NCBI GenBank assembly: GCA_964468805.1
Contig: CAYXWM010000008.1
Coordinates: 1 to 62,228, forward strand
Source: CAYXWM01 sp964468805
GTDB taxonomy: Bacteria > Bacillota > Clostridia > Lachnospirales > WRBF01
DNA: 62,228 nucleotides
Direction of reading: 5' to 3'
The notes below the pieces were generated by a model that saw nothing but the letters and a program-made list of their open reading frames with translations, was not told the origin of the DNA and did no database searches. A program made the position numbers and the translations under genes. The number at the start of each line of letters is the position of its first letter. Within the stretch, counting starts at the first letter, position 1. Positions 26,195-34,853 of the stretch are shown one piece after another.

Positions 26195-26794
26195 ATGAAG
26201 AACGAAATAAATGTTTCCAACTCAACGAAAGATTTAACAATTATTGGAATTACTCTTGCCATATTAATTATTATGGCGTATACTCCTTTGGGTATGATTC
26301 CCATGACCCCGGTCAGTTGGAGTATAGCCCATGCTCCCATTATAATAATCGCTATCGTAAAAGGCCCAGTAATCGGTCTTATTGTGGGTGCTTTATTCGG
26401 GGTTATGACTCTTATTAAAGCGGCGACCATGCCGGCAGGTCCCATTGATTTATTTTTCCTGAATCCGCTTGTTTCTGTATTGCCTCGTGCCTTAATCGGC
26501 TTGGGAGCGTACTATGCTTATAAATTATTCTCAAAAGTCAACAGTATTTTTGCAATCGGATTTGGTGCGGCTGTTGGAAGTATGATAAATACCATAGGTT
26601 GCCTTGGTATGATTTATGTTCTTTATTTTAATGATGTTGTGAAGTCCGTTGTAAATGTACCGGAATCGCCCTTTGCCTCTGTAGAAGCCTTGATGTGGTT
26701 TATTTTTACCACCGGCGGTTTGCCCGAGATGATAGTTTGTACGGTAATCAGTATAATTGTGGTCAAGGCATTAAAAAAAGTTTTTAGGGTCTAA
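26195..26794 (+). CDS. ECF transporter S component (substrate-binding membrane subunit)
   Basis: A 199-residue membrane protein with about six hydrophobic segments, the size and layout of ECF S components that capture vitamins for the shared EcfA/A'/T module. Typical features are TIIGITLAILIIMAYTPLG, VKGPVIGLIVGALFGVMTLIKA, GPIDLFFLNPLVSVLPRALIGLGAYYAYK and the C-terminal GLPEMIVCTVISIIVVKALKK. In related anaerobes a similar gene or the pantothenate kinase coaX sits before dusB and greA, so pantothenate (PanT-like) is my best guess, not a proven substrate. It has a sigma-A promoter, a structured leader, and an AGAGGTG ribosome site. Confidence 0.82.
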   Translation: MKNEINVSNSTKDLTIIGITLAILIIMAYTPLGMIPMTPVSWSIAHAPIIIIAIVKGPVIGLIVGALFGVMTLIKAATMPAGPIDLFFLNPLVSVLPRALIGLGAYYAYKLFSKVNSIFAIGFGAAVGSMINTIGCLGMIYVLYFNDVVKSVVNVPESPFASVEALMWFIFTTGGLPEMIVCTVISIIVVKALKKVFRV

Positions 26795-26811
26795 TAAAGG
26801 GTAATAATTTT

Positions 26812-27759
26812 ATGAAGCTTGAGAATATTAACCTAGAAAACAATGTGTTTCTTGCACCCATGGCAGGTGTTACGGACTTGGCATTTCGTTTGATTTGCAA
26901 AAGATTCAATGCCGGGTTGGTTTATTCGGAAATGGTCAGTGCCAAGGGACTGTTTTACAATAGCAAAAATACCGAAGAATTATTGGAAACCCAGCCGGAA
27001 GAAAGACCCGTTGCGGTTCAGATTTTTGGCAGAGACCCTATAATAATGGCTAAAATGGCTTATGAAATCCAAAAACACCCTATTGATATAATTGATATTA
27101 ACATGGGATGCCCAACTCCCAAAATCGTAAGGAACGGAGAAGGTTCCGCATTAATGGCGGAGCCTCAACTGGTGGGCAGGATAGTAAAAGAAGTATCATC
27201 TGCGGTATCCAAGCCGGTTACCGTAAAAATACGTAAAGGTATCAACGATTTAAACAACGCAGCGGAAATAGCACAAATTGCCGAAGAAAACGGAGCTTCC
27301 GCCGTAACGGTACACCCCAGAACCAGAGAGGAATACTATACAGGACATGCCGATTGGGAAGTTATTGCCCAAGTACGCAACAAAGTATCCATCCCTGTCA
27401 TAGGAAGCGGAGACATAACCGGTCCGGAATCGGCAAAACGCATGATAACGGAAACCGGTTGCCATGCGGTAATGATAGGCAGAGCGGCTCAAGGAAATCC
27501 TTGGATATTTAAAGAGACGGTTCATTATTTAAAAACCGGTGAATTGCTTCCGCCGCCAAGCCCTCGGGAACGCAAAGAACTTGCACTGGAACATTGCTTG
27601 GCGGTTGTACAGCAAAAGGGTGAATTTATCGGTATAAGAGAAATGCGTAAACATCTAGCTTGGTATACCAGAGGTTTTCCCAAAGCGGCAAAGCTAAGAC
27701 AGCAAATGAATCAAGTTAGTACATTGGATAATATTAGAAAGATATTTGACAATATTTAA
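26812..27759 (+). CDS. dusB: tRNA-dihydrouridine synthase (DusB type)
   Basis: A 315-residue FMN enzyme that reduces uridines in tRNA to dihydrouridine. Motifs: VFLAPMAGVTDLAFRLICKRF, QIFGRDPIIMAKMA, and the catalytic-Cys segment IDINMGCPTPKIVRNGEGSALM. KPVTVKIRKGIND, VTVHPRTREEYYTGHADW, IPVIGSGDI and AVMIGRAAQGNPWIF come next. The C-terminal helical domain ends LRQQMNQVSTLDNIRKIF. Its length is normal. It follows the ECF S gene by 17 nt. The order ECF S, dusB, greA is a familiar conserved neighbourhood in Clostridia. Confidence 0.95.
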   Translation: MKLENINLENNVFLAPMAGVTDLAFRLICKRFNAGLVYSEMVSAKGLFYNSKNTEELLETQPEERPVAVQIFGRDPIIMAKMAYEIQKHPIDIIDINMGCPTPKIVRNGEGSALMAEPQLVGRIVKEVSSAVSKPVTVKIRKGINDLNNAAEIAQIAEENGASAVTVHPRTREEYYTGHADWEVIAQVRNKVSIPVIGSGDITGPESAKRMITETGCHAVMIGRAAQGNPWIFKETVHYLKTGELLPPPSPRERKELALEHCLAVVQQKGEFIGIREMRKHLAWYTRGFPKAAKLRQQMNQVSTLDNIRKIFDNI

Positions 27760-28000
27760 TCACTCTGAAATATATATATAAAAAACAATAGTAAGAAAAT
27801 AAAACATATGTTATAATTCAAGTAAATAAAAGCTTAATAACATTTTGTTATAAGGCGATTAACGAAGTATACTTGTTTCAACTCGTTATTTTAATAACGG
27901 TTCATTGTGAAGTATAATTACTGTGCTTAATTTTTTCAAAGGTATTTAGAAAAGTAATTTAATTGCTCTCTGAATTTTATTTCTTTAAAAGGAGATATAT

Positions 28001-28474
28001 ATGAACGAAAAAAAGATAGTTTTAACATATGAGGGTTTAAAACAATACGAAGATGAGTTGCAGAATTTAAAAACGGTAAGACGTAAAGATGTAGCGGAAA
28101 AAATCAAAGAGGCAAGAGGACAGGGCGACTTGTCCGAAAATGCCGAATATGATGCCGCTAAAGAGGAACAGGCGGAAATCGAGGCAAGAATCGTTATTCT
28201 TGAAAAAATGTTGCGTAATGCGGAATTAATCGATGAGGACGACCTGGACAAAACCGTTATTGGCGTAGGCAGCAAGGTAACCATATACGATAAGGAATTT
28301 GACGAAAAAATGCAGTTTATTATCGTGGGTTCCGCAGAAGCCGACCCCATACACGGAAAAATTTCTAACGAATCACCCCTTGGAGTTGCCTTGTTGGGTC
28401 ATACTATAGAGGATGATATTTTTGTTGAAGCACCCGACGGAGTGGTTCAATACAAAGTACTTGAGATTAGCTGA
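28001..28474 (+). CDS. greA: Transcription elongation factor GreA
   Basis: A 157-residue factor that enters the secondary channel of RNA polymerase and stimulates cleavage of backtracked RNA. The N-terminal coiled coil runs LTYEGLKQYEDELQNLKTVRRKDVAEKIKEARGQGDLSENAEYDAAKEEQ, with the acidic tip DLSENAEYD intact. The C-terminal FKBP-like domain has VTIYDKEFDEKMQFIIVG and ISNESPLGVALLGHTIED. Both parts are full length. AAAAGGAG lies 8 nt before the ATG. A 240-nt AT-rich gap separates it from dusB, so it may also have its own promoter. Confidence 0.97.
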   Translation: MNEKKIVLTYEGLKQYEDELQNLKTVRRKDVAEKIKEARGQGDLSENAEYDAAKEEQAEIEARIVILEKMLRNAELIDEDDLDKTVIGVGSKVTIYDKEFDEKMQFIIVGSAEADPIHGKISNESPLGVALLGHTIEDDIFVEAPDGVVQYKVLEIS

Positions 28475-28491
28475 GAAAGTAGGATTACAAG

Positions 28492-30171
28492 ATGAATTTA
28501 CCCGGTGATAAAGTTTTACCCAGTCATAAGGTTTTGAGAGGTGTTGAATGTGCACCTCAACGTTCTTTGTTTTACGCTTTGGGTCTTACCGAAGAAGAAA
28601 TGTCACGTCCCTTAATCGGTGTTGCTTCGGCTTTCAGTGAAATAGTACCCGGACATATGCATTTGGATAAGGTTGCCGAGGCGGTTAAGGCCGGAGTACG
28701 TGCGGCAGGCGGTACACCCATACTCTTTCCGGCTATAGGCGTTTGTGACGGTATAGCTATGGGTCATGAAGGTATGCGTTATTCCCTTGCCTCCAGAGAA
28801 TTAATTGCAGACAGCGTGGAAACCATGGCTATGGCACATTGCTTTGACGGTTTGGTTTTGGTTCCCAATTGCGACAAAATCGTACCCGGTATGATGATGG
28901 CTGCGGCTCGTTTAAACTTACCTTCGGTAGTTGTAAGCGGCGGTCCCATGCTTGCAGGAAATTTGGATAACCGTGATTTAAGCCTTACCAACATTTTCGA
29001 AGGTTTGGGTGCAAGAAAAGCCAATTTAATAGATGATGAGCAACTTACTGAAATCGAAAAAAGCTGTTGCCCGGGTTGCGGAAGCTGTTCCGGTATGTTT
29101 ACGGCTAACTCCATGAACTGCCTTTCGGAAGTTTTGGGTCTTGCTTTACCAGGAAACGGCACTATTCCTGCAGTAATGGCGGCAAGAATCCAACTTGCCA
29201 AAAAGGCCGGAGCGGCAATTATGAACTTGGTTAACAACAATATCCGTCCTTCAGATATTTTAACTAAGGAAGCCTTTTTGAATGCTTTAACCGTAGATAT
29301 GGCTCTGGGATGTTCCTCAAACTCGGTTCTTCATCTTCTTGCCATAGCCCACGAAGCAAAGGTTGAAGTTGACTTGAACCTTATTAACGAAATCAGCCGT
29401 AAGACACCTAATCTTTGCAAATTAAGCCCGGCAGGAAACCACCATATTCAAGACCTTTACAGAGCCGGCGGAGTTCAAGCAGTTATGGCTGAACTTAATA
29501 AGAAAAACTTACTTAACACAGACTTGATGACCTCTACCGGTAAAACCGTAGGCGAAAATATTAAGGATGTTAAAAATTTCGACAACAACATTATCAGAGA
29601 TATAGAAAACCCCTATTCCGAAACAGGCGGAATAGCAGTCCTTTTCGGCAATTTGGCACCGGAGGGTTGCGTGGTAAAACGTTCGGCTGTTTCACCGAAA
29701 ATGCTTGTACATACAGGCTCTGCTAAGGTTTTTGATTCGGAGGAATCGGCTATTGAGGCTATTTTCGGCGGAAGAATAGTTGCCGGAGACGTGGTAGTTA
29801 TCAGATACGAAGGACCGAAAGGCGGTCCGGGTATGCGTGAAATGTTGAGTCCCACATCGGCGGTTGCCGGTATGGGATTGGATGAAACCGTTGCGTTAAT
29901 TACCGACGGACGTTTCAGCGGTGCTACCAGAGGAGCTTCTATTGGACACATTTCGCCGGAAGCCGCTGATGGCGGTTTAATCGGCTTGGTTCAAGACGGC
30001 GACAGTATTTCCATAGATATTCCCAACGGAACTATCACCTTAAATGTACCTGATGAAGTAATTAACCAAAGAAAAGCCAATCACCAAATTCTTGTAAAAC
30101 CCACAAAAGGCTGGCTTAGTCGTTATCAACGTCTGGTTTCTTCAGCTTCTAAAGGTGCGGTATTGAAGTAG
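28492..30171 (+). CDS. ilvD: Dihydroxy-acid dehydratase
   Basis: A 559-residue Fe-S enzyme of valine, isoleucine and leucine synthesis that dehydrates 2,3-dihydroxy-acids to 2-oxo acids. Cluster and active-site signatures are complete: GVCDGIAMGHEGMRYSLASRELIADSVETM, VLVPNCDKIVPGMMMAAARLNLPSVVVSGGPM, CCPGCGSCSGMFTANSMNCLSEVLGLALPGNGTIPA. KLSPAGNHHIQDLYRAGGV and the C-terminal ITDGRFSGATRGASIGHISPEAADGG also fit. It begins 17 nt after greA, so it probably shares that transcript. Other ilv genes are not in the window. Confidence 0.97.
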   Translation: MNLPGDKVLPSHKVLRGVECAPQRSLFYALGLTEEEMSRPLIGVASAFSEIVPGHMHLDKVAEAVKAGVRAAGGTPILFPAIGVCDGIAMGHEGMRYSLASRELIADSVETMAMAHCFDGLVLVPNCDKIVPGMMMAAARLNLPSVVVSGGPMLAGNLDNRDLSLTNIFEGLGARKANLIDDEQLTEIEKSCCPGCGSCSGMFTANSMNCLSEVLGLALPGNGTIPAVMAARIQLAKKAGAAIMNLVNNNIRPSDILTKEAFLNALTVDMALGCSSNSVLHLLAIAHEAKVEVDLNLINEISRKTPNLCKLSPAGNHHIQDLYRAGGVQAVMAELNKKNLLNTDLMTSTGKTVGENIKDVKNFDNNIIRDIENPYSETGGIAVLFGNLAPEGCVVKRSAVSPKMLVHTGSAKVFDSEESAIEAIFGGRIVAGDVVVIRYEGPKGGPGMREMLSPTSAVAGMGLDETVALITDGRFSGATRGASIGHISPEAADGGLIGLVQDGDSISIDIPNGTITLNVPDEVINQRKANHQILVKPTKGWLSRYQRLVSSASKGAVLK

Positions 30172-30190
30172 TTTTAATAATAAGGAATAA

Positions 30191-30224
30191 AAAAACAGAG
30201 GAGATTAAGTCTTCTCTGTTTTTT
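30191..30224 (+). terminator. Terminator after ilvD
   Basis: AAAAACAGAGGAGA and TCTTCTCTGTTTTTT form a hairpin with a T-run 20 nt after the ilvD stop. Confidence 0.9.
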
Positions 30225-30288
30225 GTTGTGCATTTAAAAAACCAATGCCACGGTCTTGACAAGCACTTATGTTTCCGGAAATAAAACA

Positions 30289-30320
30289 TTGAGGGAATCT
30301 TTAAATAAAGGTTCCCTCAA
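30289..30320. repeat. TTGAGGGAA inverted repeat
   Basis: TTGAGGGAA and TTCCCTCAA are separated by 14 nt between ilvD and the interrupted gene. It probably acts as a terminator for the minus-strand gene, and shares its arm sequence with several other intergenic hairpins in the window. Confidence 0.5.
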
Positions 30321-30431
30321 CATATATTTCGATAATATAAATTGGGTTAAAGGTTATCAGTTTAACTGTATAACCGATAATCTAAAGAAAGCGGAAGTCT
30401 CTTTCCGAGTCTGTAAATTCAAGCAACGGAA

Positions 30432-31172
30432 TTAGTCTTCGCAACAGTGCTTTTGTTTTTTGCGAGGAATTTCGTTGGTGATTCCGGCAAGGAATTCGGG
30501 TTTTTGCGGGGGAGCAAAAATATCCATGGGGAATGCCAAAGTATCGAAGAATTCGCAGGGGTTAACCGGGCAATGTTCTTCACATTCTTCCGGAATACAG
30601 AAGCCTCTGGATTCAACGGTAAGATTAACGATACGGTAAAGTTTGATTATGGTGAACAGACCGATAGTAACAAGTACTTCATTGGGTTCACAGTGATGAT
30701 GTTCTTCATGGCAGCCGTGACGACGTTTTTGATGACGAAGTTCTGCGCACAGAGGAACAGCTTTAGCTTCAACCAAAATGAAAGGATCGGCGTCAAGAGT
30801 GGTGGATTCACTGTGATGTTTGAACAGGTCTGTTGCGATAACAAGGTCGGAACCGATGGAGCCGAACAGAGTTACTTTTTTGCTAAAGCAGTTGGTTGCT
30901 CTTAAAGAACCGATGATGGAACCGTCGCATTCTCTGAAAGTTAATCTGTATTCAAAGATATATTTAAGGTCGATGTCCCAGTAGCCTTTTTTAAAGGGGT
31001 TGGGTTCTTTTTCAACAATGACGATTTTTTTGATTTTCAATCTGTCTATTGCCACAGCTGTTGCATTATCCGGTGGTTCAATGATATCACCTTCGCGAAG
31101 GTGCTCGTCTCCAATGCAAACACATTCCGCAGCACGAGCCGGACCGATTTCGCAGGCAGTTAAGCAATCTTG
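30432..31172 (-). CDS. Interrupted gene, 3' part (Cys-rich, probable spore-surface protein family)
   Basis: 246 codons that begin, at the att core, QDCLTACEIGPARAAE and run to KQKHCCED. The frame stays open upstream to 31226 but has no ATG, GTG or TTG with a ribosome site; the only GTG (31055) lies inside conserved-looking protein sequence and has none. The protein has clustered Cys/His (CHEEHHHCEP; CIPEECEEHCPVNPCEFF). Repeated beta-rich segments include NPFKKGYWDIDLKYIFEYRL, KVTLFGSIGSDLVIATDLF and VTIGLFTIIKLYRIVNLTVESRGFC. I recall this family from Clostridia, with an N-terminal VYDSCRQQDCL motif; a spore coat or exosporium role is inference. The missing 5' part is at 38367-38495; joining at GTTGAC gives 289 residues in frame. 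Confidence 0.85.
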   Translation of the reverse strand, partial: QDCLTACEIGPARAAECVCIGDEHLREGDIIEPPDNATAVAIDRLKIKKIVIVEKEPNPFKKGYWDIDLKYIFEYRLTFRECDGSIIGSLRATNCFSKKVTLFGSIGSDLVIATDLFKHHSESTTLDADPFILVEAKAVPLCAELRHQKRRHGCHEEHHHCEPNEVLVTIGLFTIIKLYRIVNLTVESRGFCIPEECEEHCPVNPCEFFDTLAFPMDIFAPPQKPEFLAGITNEIPRKKQKHCCED

Positions 31173-31198
31173 TTGACCGCATTGCGGGTTACTGCAAC
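31172..31198. other. Left recombination site of the intervening element (hybrid att)
   Basis: Core GTTGAC at 31172-31177, then on the element side CGCATTGC (31178-31185), 4 nt, and TACTGCAAC (31190-31198). The same arm occurs inverted beside an identical core at 38345-38371. On the other side of this core is the 3' part of the interrupted gene. Combined, the two element-side arms make a 48-bp near-palindromic attP, as used by large serine recombinases. Confidence 0.9.
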
Positions 31199-31268
31199 GC
31201 CGGTAAGTTATTAAGTGTTTCTTTAATTAGGACAATTTGTCTGTTCATATACTGTATGGGTGATAGTT

Positions 31269-31439
31269 GTGAAAGAGAATGAAAAACCCATAATCAGACG
31301 GTATGTAATAAAATATGATGACAGTTCGGAGAAAGAGGAGATTTTAAGTCTCGATAGTTTATCCCCGGAAGAAAAGAAAAGGATACTAAACGAGGTATTT
31401 ATACAAGGGTTAAAACAATTGGGCTACAAAAAGATATAA
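31269..31439 (+). CDS. Small 56-residue protein before the recombinase
   Basis: The GTG at 31269 is preceded by GGGTGAT, which matches the 3' side of the Shine-Dalgarno sequence. The product reads VKENEKPIIRRYVIKYDDSS and ends VFIQGLKQLGYKKI; it is charged, probably helical, and has SLDSLSPEEKKRILNEVFI in the middle. It ends 31 nt before the recombinase gene and is very likely co-transcribed. Small ORFs in this position can be recombination directionality factors or recombinase regulators, but I have no motif to prove that. The palindrome GACAATTTGTC (31231-31241) lies upstream and could be an operator. Confidence 0.6.
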   Translation: MKENEKPIIRRYVIKYDDSSEKEEILSLDSLSPEEKKRILNEVFIQGLKQLGYKKI

Positions 31440-31470
31440 TGTCCGATTAATCCGAAACGGAGAGATTAAA

Positions 31471-32946
31471 GTGAAAAATGCGGCTGTTTATATAAGGGTA
31501 TCTACTGAAGACCAAACCGAATTTTCACCTGACGCTCAACTTAGGGAGATAAGAAAATATGCGGAGAAAAACAATCTGATTATAAAAGAAGAAAATATAT
31601 TTAAGGACGAAGGAATTTCCGGGCGAAGGGCAGATAAACGACCGGCTTTCCTGAAAATGATATGCCGGGCAAAATCAAAGCCCAAGCCCTTTGACGTAAT
31701 ATTGGTACATAAATTTGATAGGTTCGCTCGTTCCAGAGAGGATAGCATAGTATATAAATCCTTGTTGAGAAAGGATTGCAATATCAAGGTTATCAGTATA
31801 ACCGAACATATGGAGGATGATAAATTTTCCGTTATCCTTGAGGCTATGCTGGAGGCTATGGCGGAATATTACAGTTTAAATCTATCGGAAGAAGTAAAAA
31901 AGGGCATGACAGAAAAAGCCCGCCGAGGCGAACTGCAGACTCCTGCACCTTTCGGTTACAAAATGGTAAACGGTGTCCTTACCCCGGAAGATGATGAGGC
32001 AGAGCTTGTAAAACAAATCTTCCGAAAGTATGTCAAAGAAGGGCAGAACCTTCGTACTATAGCTAAGTATGTAAATTCCTTGGGATACAGAACAAAGAAA
32101 GGAAATGTTTTTGACACCAGGCTGATAGAATATATAATCTATAACCCCACTTACATAGGAAAAATGAGATGGACGCCTACAGGCAGCGTGGTCTGCAAGC
32201 ATGATTTTGACAACCCGGATACCTTTGTAATAAAGGGTAAGCATAAGGCAATAGTGGACGAGAACCTATGGAAGGAAGCCAATAATCTCATACGTTCTAG
32301 AAAAAAATACAAAATTCCGGGCGGTCACGGTGACGAAATTACAACTCATTGGCTCAGAGGATTAATAAAATGCTCTGCCTGCGGTACGACACTTTCCTTC
32401 GGCAAAGGAAGAAACGGCAGACAAGGTGCATACAGATGCAATAAATATTTAACCGGGGGATGCAGCGAACCACAGAGAATAACGGAAAGTAAAATTGAAG
32501 AGGCTGTATTGGGAGCGTTGCAAGAGGATTCCAGCTTTTTAAACAATCAAGACTACTATAAACAGGATAAGGAACTTGAAAATATTAAAACTGAACCGGA
32601 AAACTACAGCAAACGGGCAGAGAAACTAAAATTGCAATTATCCAAAGCCAAAGAATTGGTTTTAAGCGGCATAGACTCTCCCGAAGAATATAAGGAAAAC
32701 AAAGCCACTATTCTTGCTCAAATAGAGGAGATAAACGAAAAGATTTCTCTGTTGCAGGCTAAAAAAGCGAATGCGGTTACCCAACCGAATAAGAAAATAA
32801 AATCTGTATTGGATATACTGACCGGTGAAGGAAGTTTAACGGAAAAAAACAATGCGGTAAAACAAATTATCAGAAAGATAGTATATAATAAAAAGGAAAA
32901 TGTAATTGAGTTATACTATTTAAACGTGGATTTGACTATAATTTAA
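31471..32946 (+). CDS. Large serine recombinase of the intervening element
   Basis: A 491-residue site-specific recombinase. The N-terminal resolvase domain is AAVYIRVSTEDQTEFSPDAQ, with catalytic Ser11 in RVST, DEGISGRRADKRPAF and VHKFDRFARSREDS. A recombinase domain follows (about 160-260: PFGYKMVNGVLTPEDDEAELVKQIF, YIIYNPTYIGKMRW). A zinc ribbon has CSACGTTLSF and YRCNKYLTGGC (about 305-345). A C-terminal coiled coil (about 370-440) completes the layout. All domains of SpoIVCA/CisA-type enzymes are present and look intact. The start is GTG with GGAGAG 7 nt upstream. It lies 300 bp inside the left att site and is the clear candidate to excise the element that interrupts the flanking gene. 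Confidence 0.95.
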   Translation: MKNAAVYIRVSTEDQTEFSPDAQLREIRKYAEKNNLIIKEENIFKDEGISGRRADKRPAFLKMICRAKSKPKPFDVILVHKFDRFARSREDSIVYKSLLRKDCNIKVISITEHMEDDKFSVILEAMLEAMAEYYSLNLSEEVKKGMTEKARRGELQTPAPFGYKMVNGVLTPEDDEAELVKQIFRKYVKEGQNLRTIAKYVNSLGYRTKKGNVFDTRLIEYIIYNPTYIGKMRWTPTGSVVCKHDFDNPDTFVIKGKHKAIVDENLWKEANNLIRSRKKYKIPGGHGDEITTHWLRGLIKCSACGTTLSFGKGRNGRQGAYRCNKYLTGGCSEPQRITESKIEEAVLGALQEDSSFLNNQDYYKQDKELENIKTEPENYSKRAEKLKLQLSKAKELVLSGIDSPEEYKENKATILAQIEEINEKISLLQAKKANAVTQPNKKIKSVLDILTGEGSLTEKNNAVKQIIRKIVYNKKENVIELYYLNVDLTII

Positions 32947-32954
32947 ATATTTTT

Positions 32955-32997
32955 AACATGGGTGAGATATAATTTTACAGTTTATCTCACCCATGTT
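32955..32997. terminator. Bidirectional terminator, recombinase/lctP
   Basis: A perfect 15-bp hairpin: AACATGGGTGAGATA and its complement around a 13-nt loop, with T-runs on both strands between convergent genes. Confidence 0.9.
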
Positions 32998-33037
32998 TTT
33001 TGTTTTCTTCGTAATTGAGTACAGTTGTTATAAAAAA

Positions 33038-34573
33038 TTATCCGGGAAGTAAGGCAGGTACTAAGCTTCCCACAAATACTATAATTCCCAAAACGATAAT
33101 GAAAAAGGTGCAATATTTTAAGACTTCATTAAGGATTTTACCCTCACTGCCGGATAATCCGGTAGCGGCGGCACCTACGGCTATGCTTTGAGGAGAAATC
33201 ATTTTACCGGCTGTTGCTCCGGCTGTATTGGCGGCGGCAAGCCAATTGGGGCTCATGGATAGGTTCTCGGCAACTTGTTTTTGCAAGGTTCCGAACAATA
33301 CGTTGGAGGAGGTATCGCTGCCGGTTAAGAAGGTTCCCAATGCTCCTATTAAGGGAGCTATGGCAGGGTAGAATATGTTTGTTGCACTTGCTACAACCGT
33401 TGCAATATCCGTAACCATACCGCTGTAGCCCAATACTTTGGAAAAGGCAACTATGGATAAGATGGTAATTATGGTAAACCTAAGTTGTACTATGGTTTCC
33501 CAAAATATTTTTAAAATTCTTCCAAAGTTAAAGCCTTGAATTAAACCGCCTATAAATGTGGCTATGATAATCATAGAACCGGGCGTTGCTATCCATGGGA
33601 AAGTAAATGGTTTGGCACCTTCGCCGGTATATATTACAACAGAGGTTTTGATGGCGGCGAGAGCATGAGAAACGGGCGGTACCAAGGAACTGCTTAATAA
33701 TATAAACAGAAATACCAAGATAAACGTAAAACAAGCCATAAAAGCTTCTTTTTTGGAGATTTTTTCGGAGTTGTTTTTCGCCGGCTCTTTCTTCACGAAC
33801 AGTTTAACAGCCAGCACCGTCATCAGCATGGAAACTATACTTCCCAACAAAGCCGCCAGTTCCGGACCCAGATATAGGGTTATAAAAATTTGCGGTACGG
33901 CAAAACCCAAACCGCCAAACAATGCAACAGCTCCAACTTCTTTTATTGCCTTAAAACTCCGGTCTACAATGAATATAAGAAGAAACGGAATTATAGTTAT
34001 TAACAGCAGGAGTTGAATGGTAATTGTATAGCTTAGGGTTATGGGGTTTAGTTCGGTTAAGTTTGCAAGAGTAATAACCGGTATGCCTATGGCACCAAAG
34101 GCGGTAGGTGCTGTATTGGCAATCAAACAAACCACTACAGCCGTAAAGGGGTTAAAGCCCATGGTAATCAAAATACTTGCGGGAATGGCAACAGCTGTCC
34201 CGTAGCCTGCAATGGCTTCCATAAATCCGCCGAAGCCCCAAGCCAATAAAACTACAAGTACCCTTTTATCCGTACTGATACCGGAAAGCATTATTTTAAT
34301 TTTCTCCATACTACCCGTCTTAGCCGAAACATTATAGAGAAAAACGGCGGCTACAGTTACCCATAAAATGGGCCAAACTGCCAGTGCAAAACCCTCCAGT
34401 ACCGCCGTGGCTGCATCCATGGGTGGCATATTCCAAAAGACCAGGGCAAGAACTACGGTAGCCAAAGTGGTTATGGAGCAGGTTATATAACCCTTCATTT
34501 TTAAAATACCCAATGAAATAATAAGCCAAACTATAGGAATTATAGCGATAAAAAACAATAAGTAGGGGTTCAT
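33038..34573 (-). CDS. lctP: L-lactate permease
   Basis: A 511-residue LctP-family membrane protein with about 13 hydrophobic segments that imports lactate with protons. Family wording includes AWGFGGFMEAIAGYGTAVAIPASILITMGFNPFTAVVVCLIANTAPTAFGAIGIPV near the first third. The C-terminal part has GALGTFLTGSDTSSNVLFGTLQKQVAENL and AANTAGATAGKMISPQSIAVGAAATGLSGSEGKIL. It is full length and apparently intact. It lies on the minus strand downstream of an LldR-like regulator, with an operator-like palindrome upstream. No lactate dehydrogenase gene is nearby, so the oxidising enzyme must be elsewhere. It is carried inside the intervening element. Confidence 0.95.
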   Translation of the reverse strand: MNPYLLFFIAIIPIVWLIISLGILKMKGYITCSITTLATVVLALVFWNMPPMDAATAVLEGFALAVWPILWVTVAAVFLYNVSAKTGSMEKIKIMLSGISTDKRVLVVLLAWGFGGFMEAIAGYGTAVAIPASILITMGFNPFTAVVVCLIANTAPTAFGAIGIPVITLANLTELNPITLSYTITIQLLLLITIIPFLLIFIVDRSFKAIKEVGAVALFGGLGFAVPQIFITLYLGPELAALLGSIVSMLMTVLAVKLFVKKEPAKNNSEKISKKEAFMACFTFILVFLFILLSSSLVPPVSHALAAIKTSVVIYTGEGAKPFTFPWIATPGSMIIIATFIGGLIQGFNFGRILKIFWETIVQLRFTIITILSIVAFSKVLGYSGMVTDIATVVASATNIFYPAIAPLIGALGTFLTGSDTSSNVLFGTLQKQVAENLSMSPNWLAAANTAGATAGKMISPQSIAVGAAATGLSGSEGKILNEVLKYCTFFIIVLGIIVFVGSLVPALLPG

Positions 34574-34793
34574 TATTACCTCCCAAACAGTTCTGTTTAA
34601 TCTAAATGTATAAAGTAATCCGGGACATTTATTAATAACCGGTAATCTTCATAGTGTTTACTTAATAAAAAAAATTAATCTTTTGCAATAGAGTAAATAA
34701 ATTCGGATATAAAATACTTTAAGGTAATAACCTACAACTTTAGTATGACGAATTAAACTTAACTGTCGGACGTATCCTTCAATCATGGTATTA

Positions 34794-34804
34794 TGGTCAG
34801 ACCA
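34794..34804 (-). promoter_or_regulatory. Probable LldR operator upstream of lctP
   Basis: TGGTCAGACCA is a perfect palindrome around a central base and matches the TGGT-N3-ACCA pattern bound by FadR/LldR-type GntR regulators. It is about 220 nt upstream of the lctP start and just downstream of the lldR-like gene, so it probably controls lctP by lactate. Confidence 0.65.
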
Positions 34805-34853
34805 ATGTGTATATAAATAAAATACTGAAAAATTTGAGAATCCAAACTCAACA

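Noticed and set aside
30432..31055. Taking the GTG at 31055 as the start of a complete 207-residue gene
   Set aside because: There is no ribosome site, and the frame upstream encodes 39 more residues of clear protein character up to the att core. The split-gene explanation fits better.
31172..31250. Simple frameshift at the 5' end of the 30432 gene (an ATG near 31247 in another frame)
   Set aside because: That ATG has no ribosome site, and the sequence from the core to it is element arm, explained by the matching inverted arm at 38345-38365.
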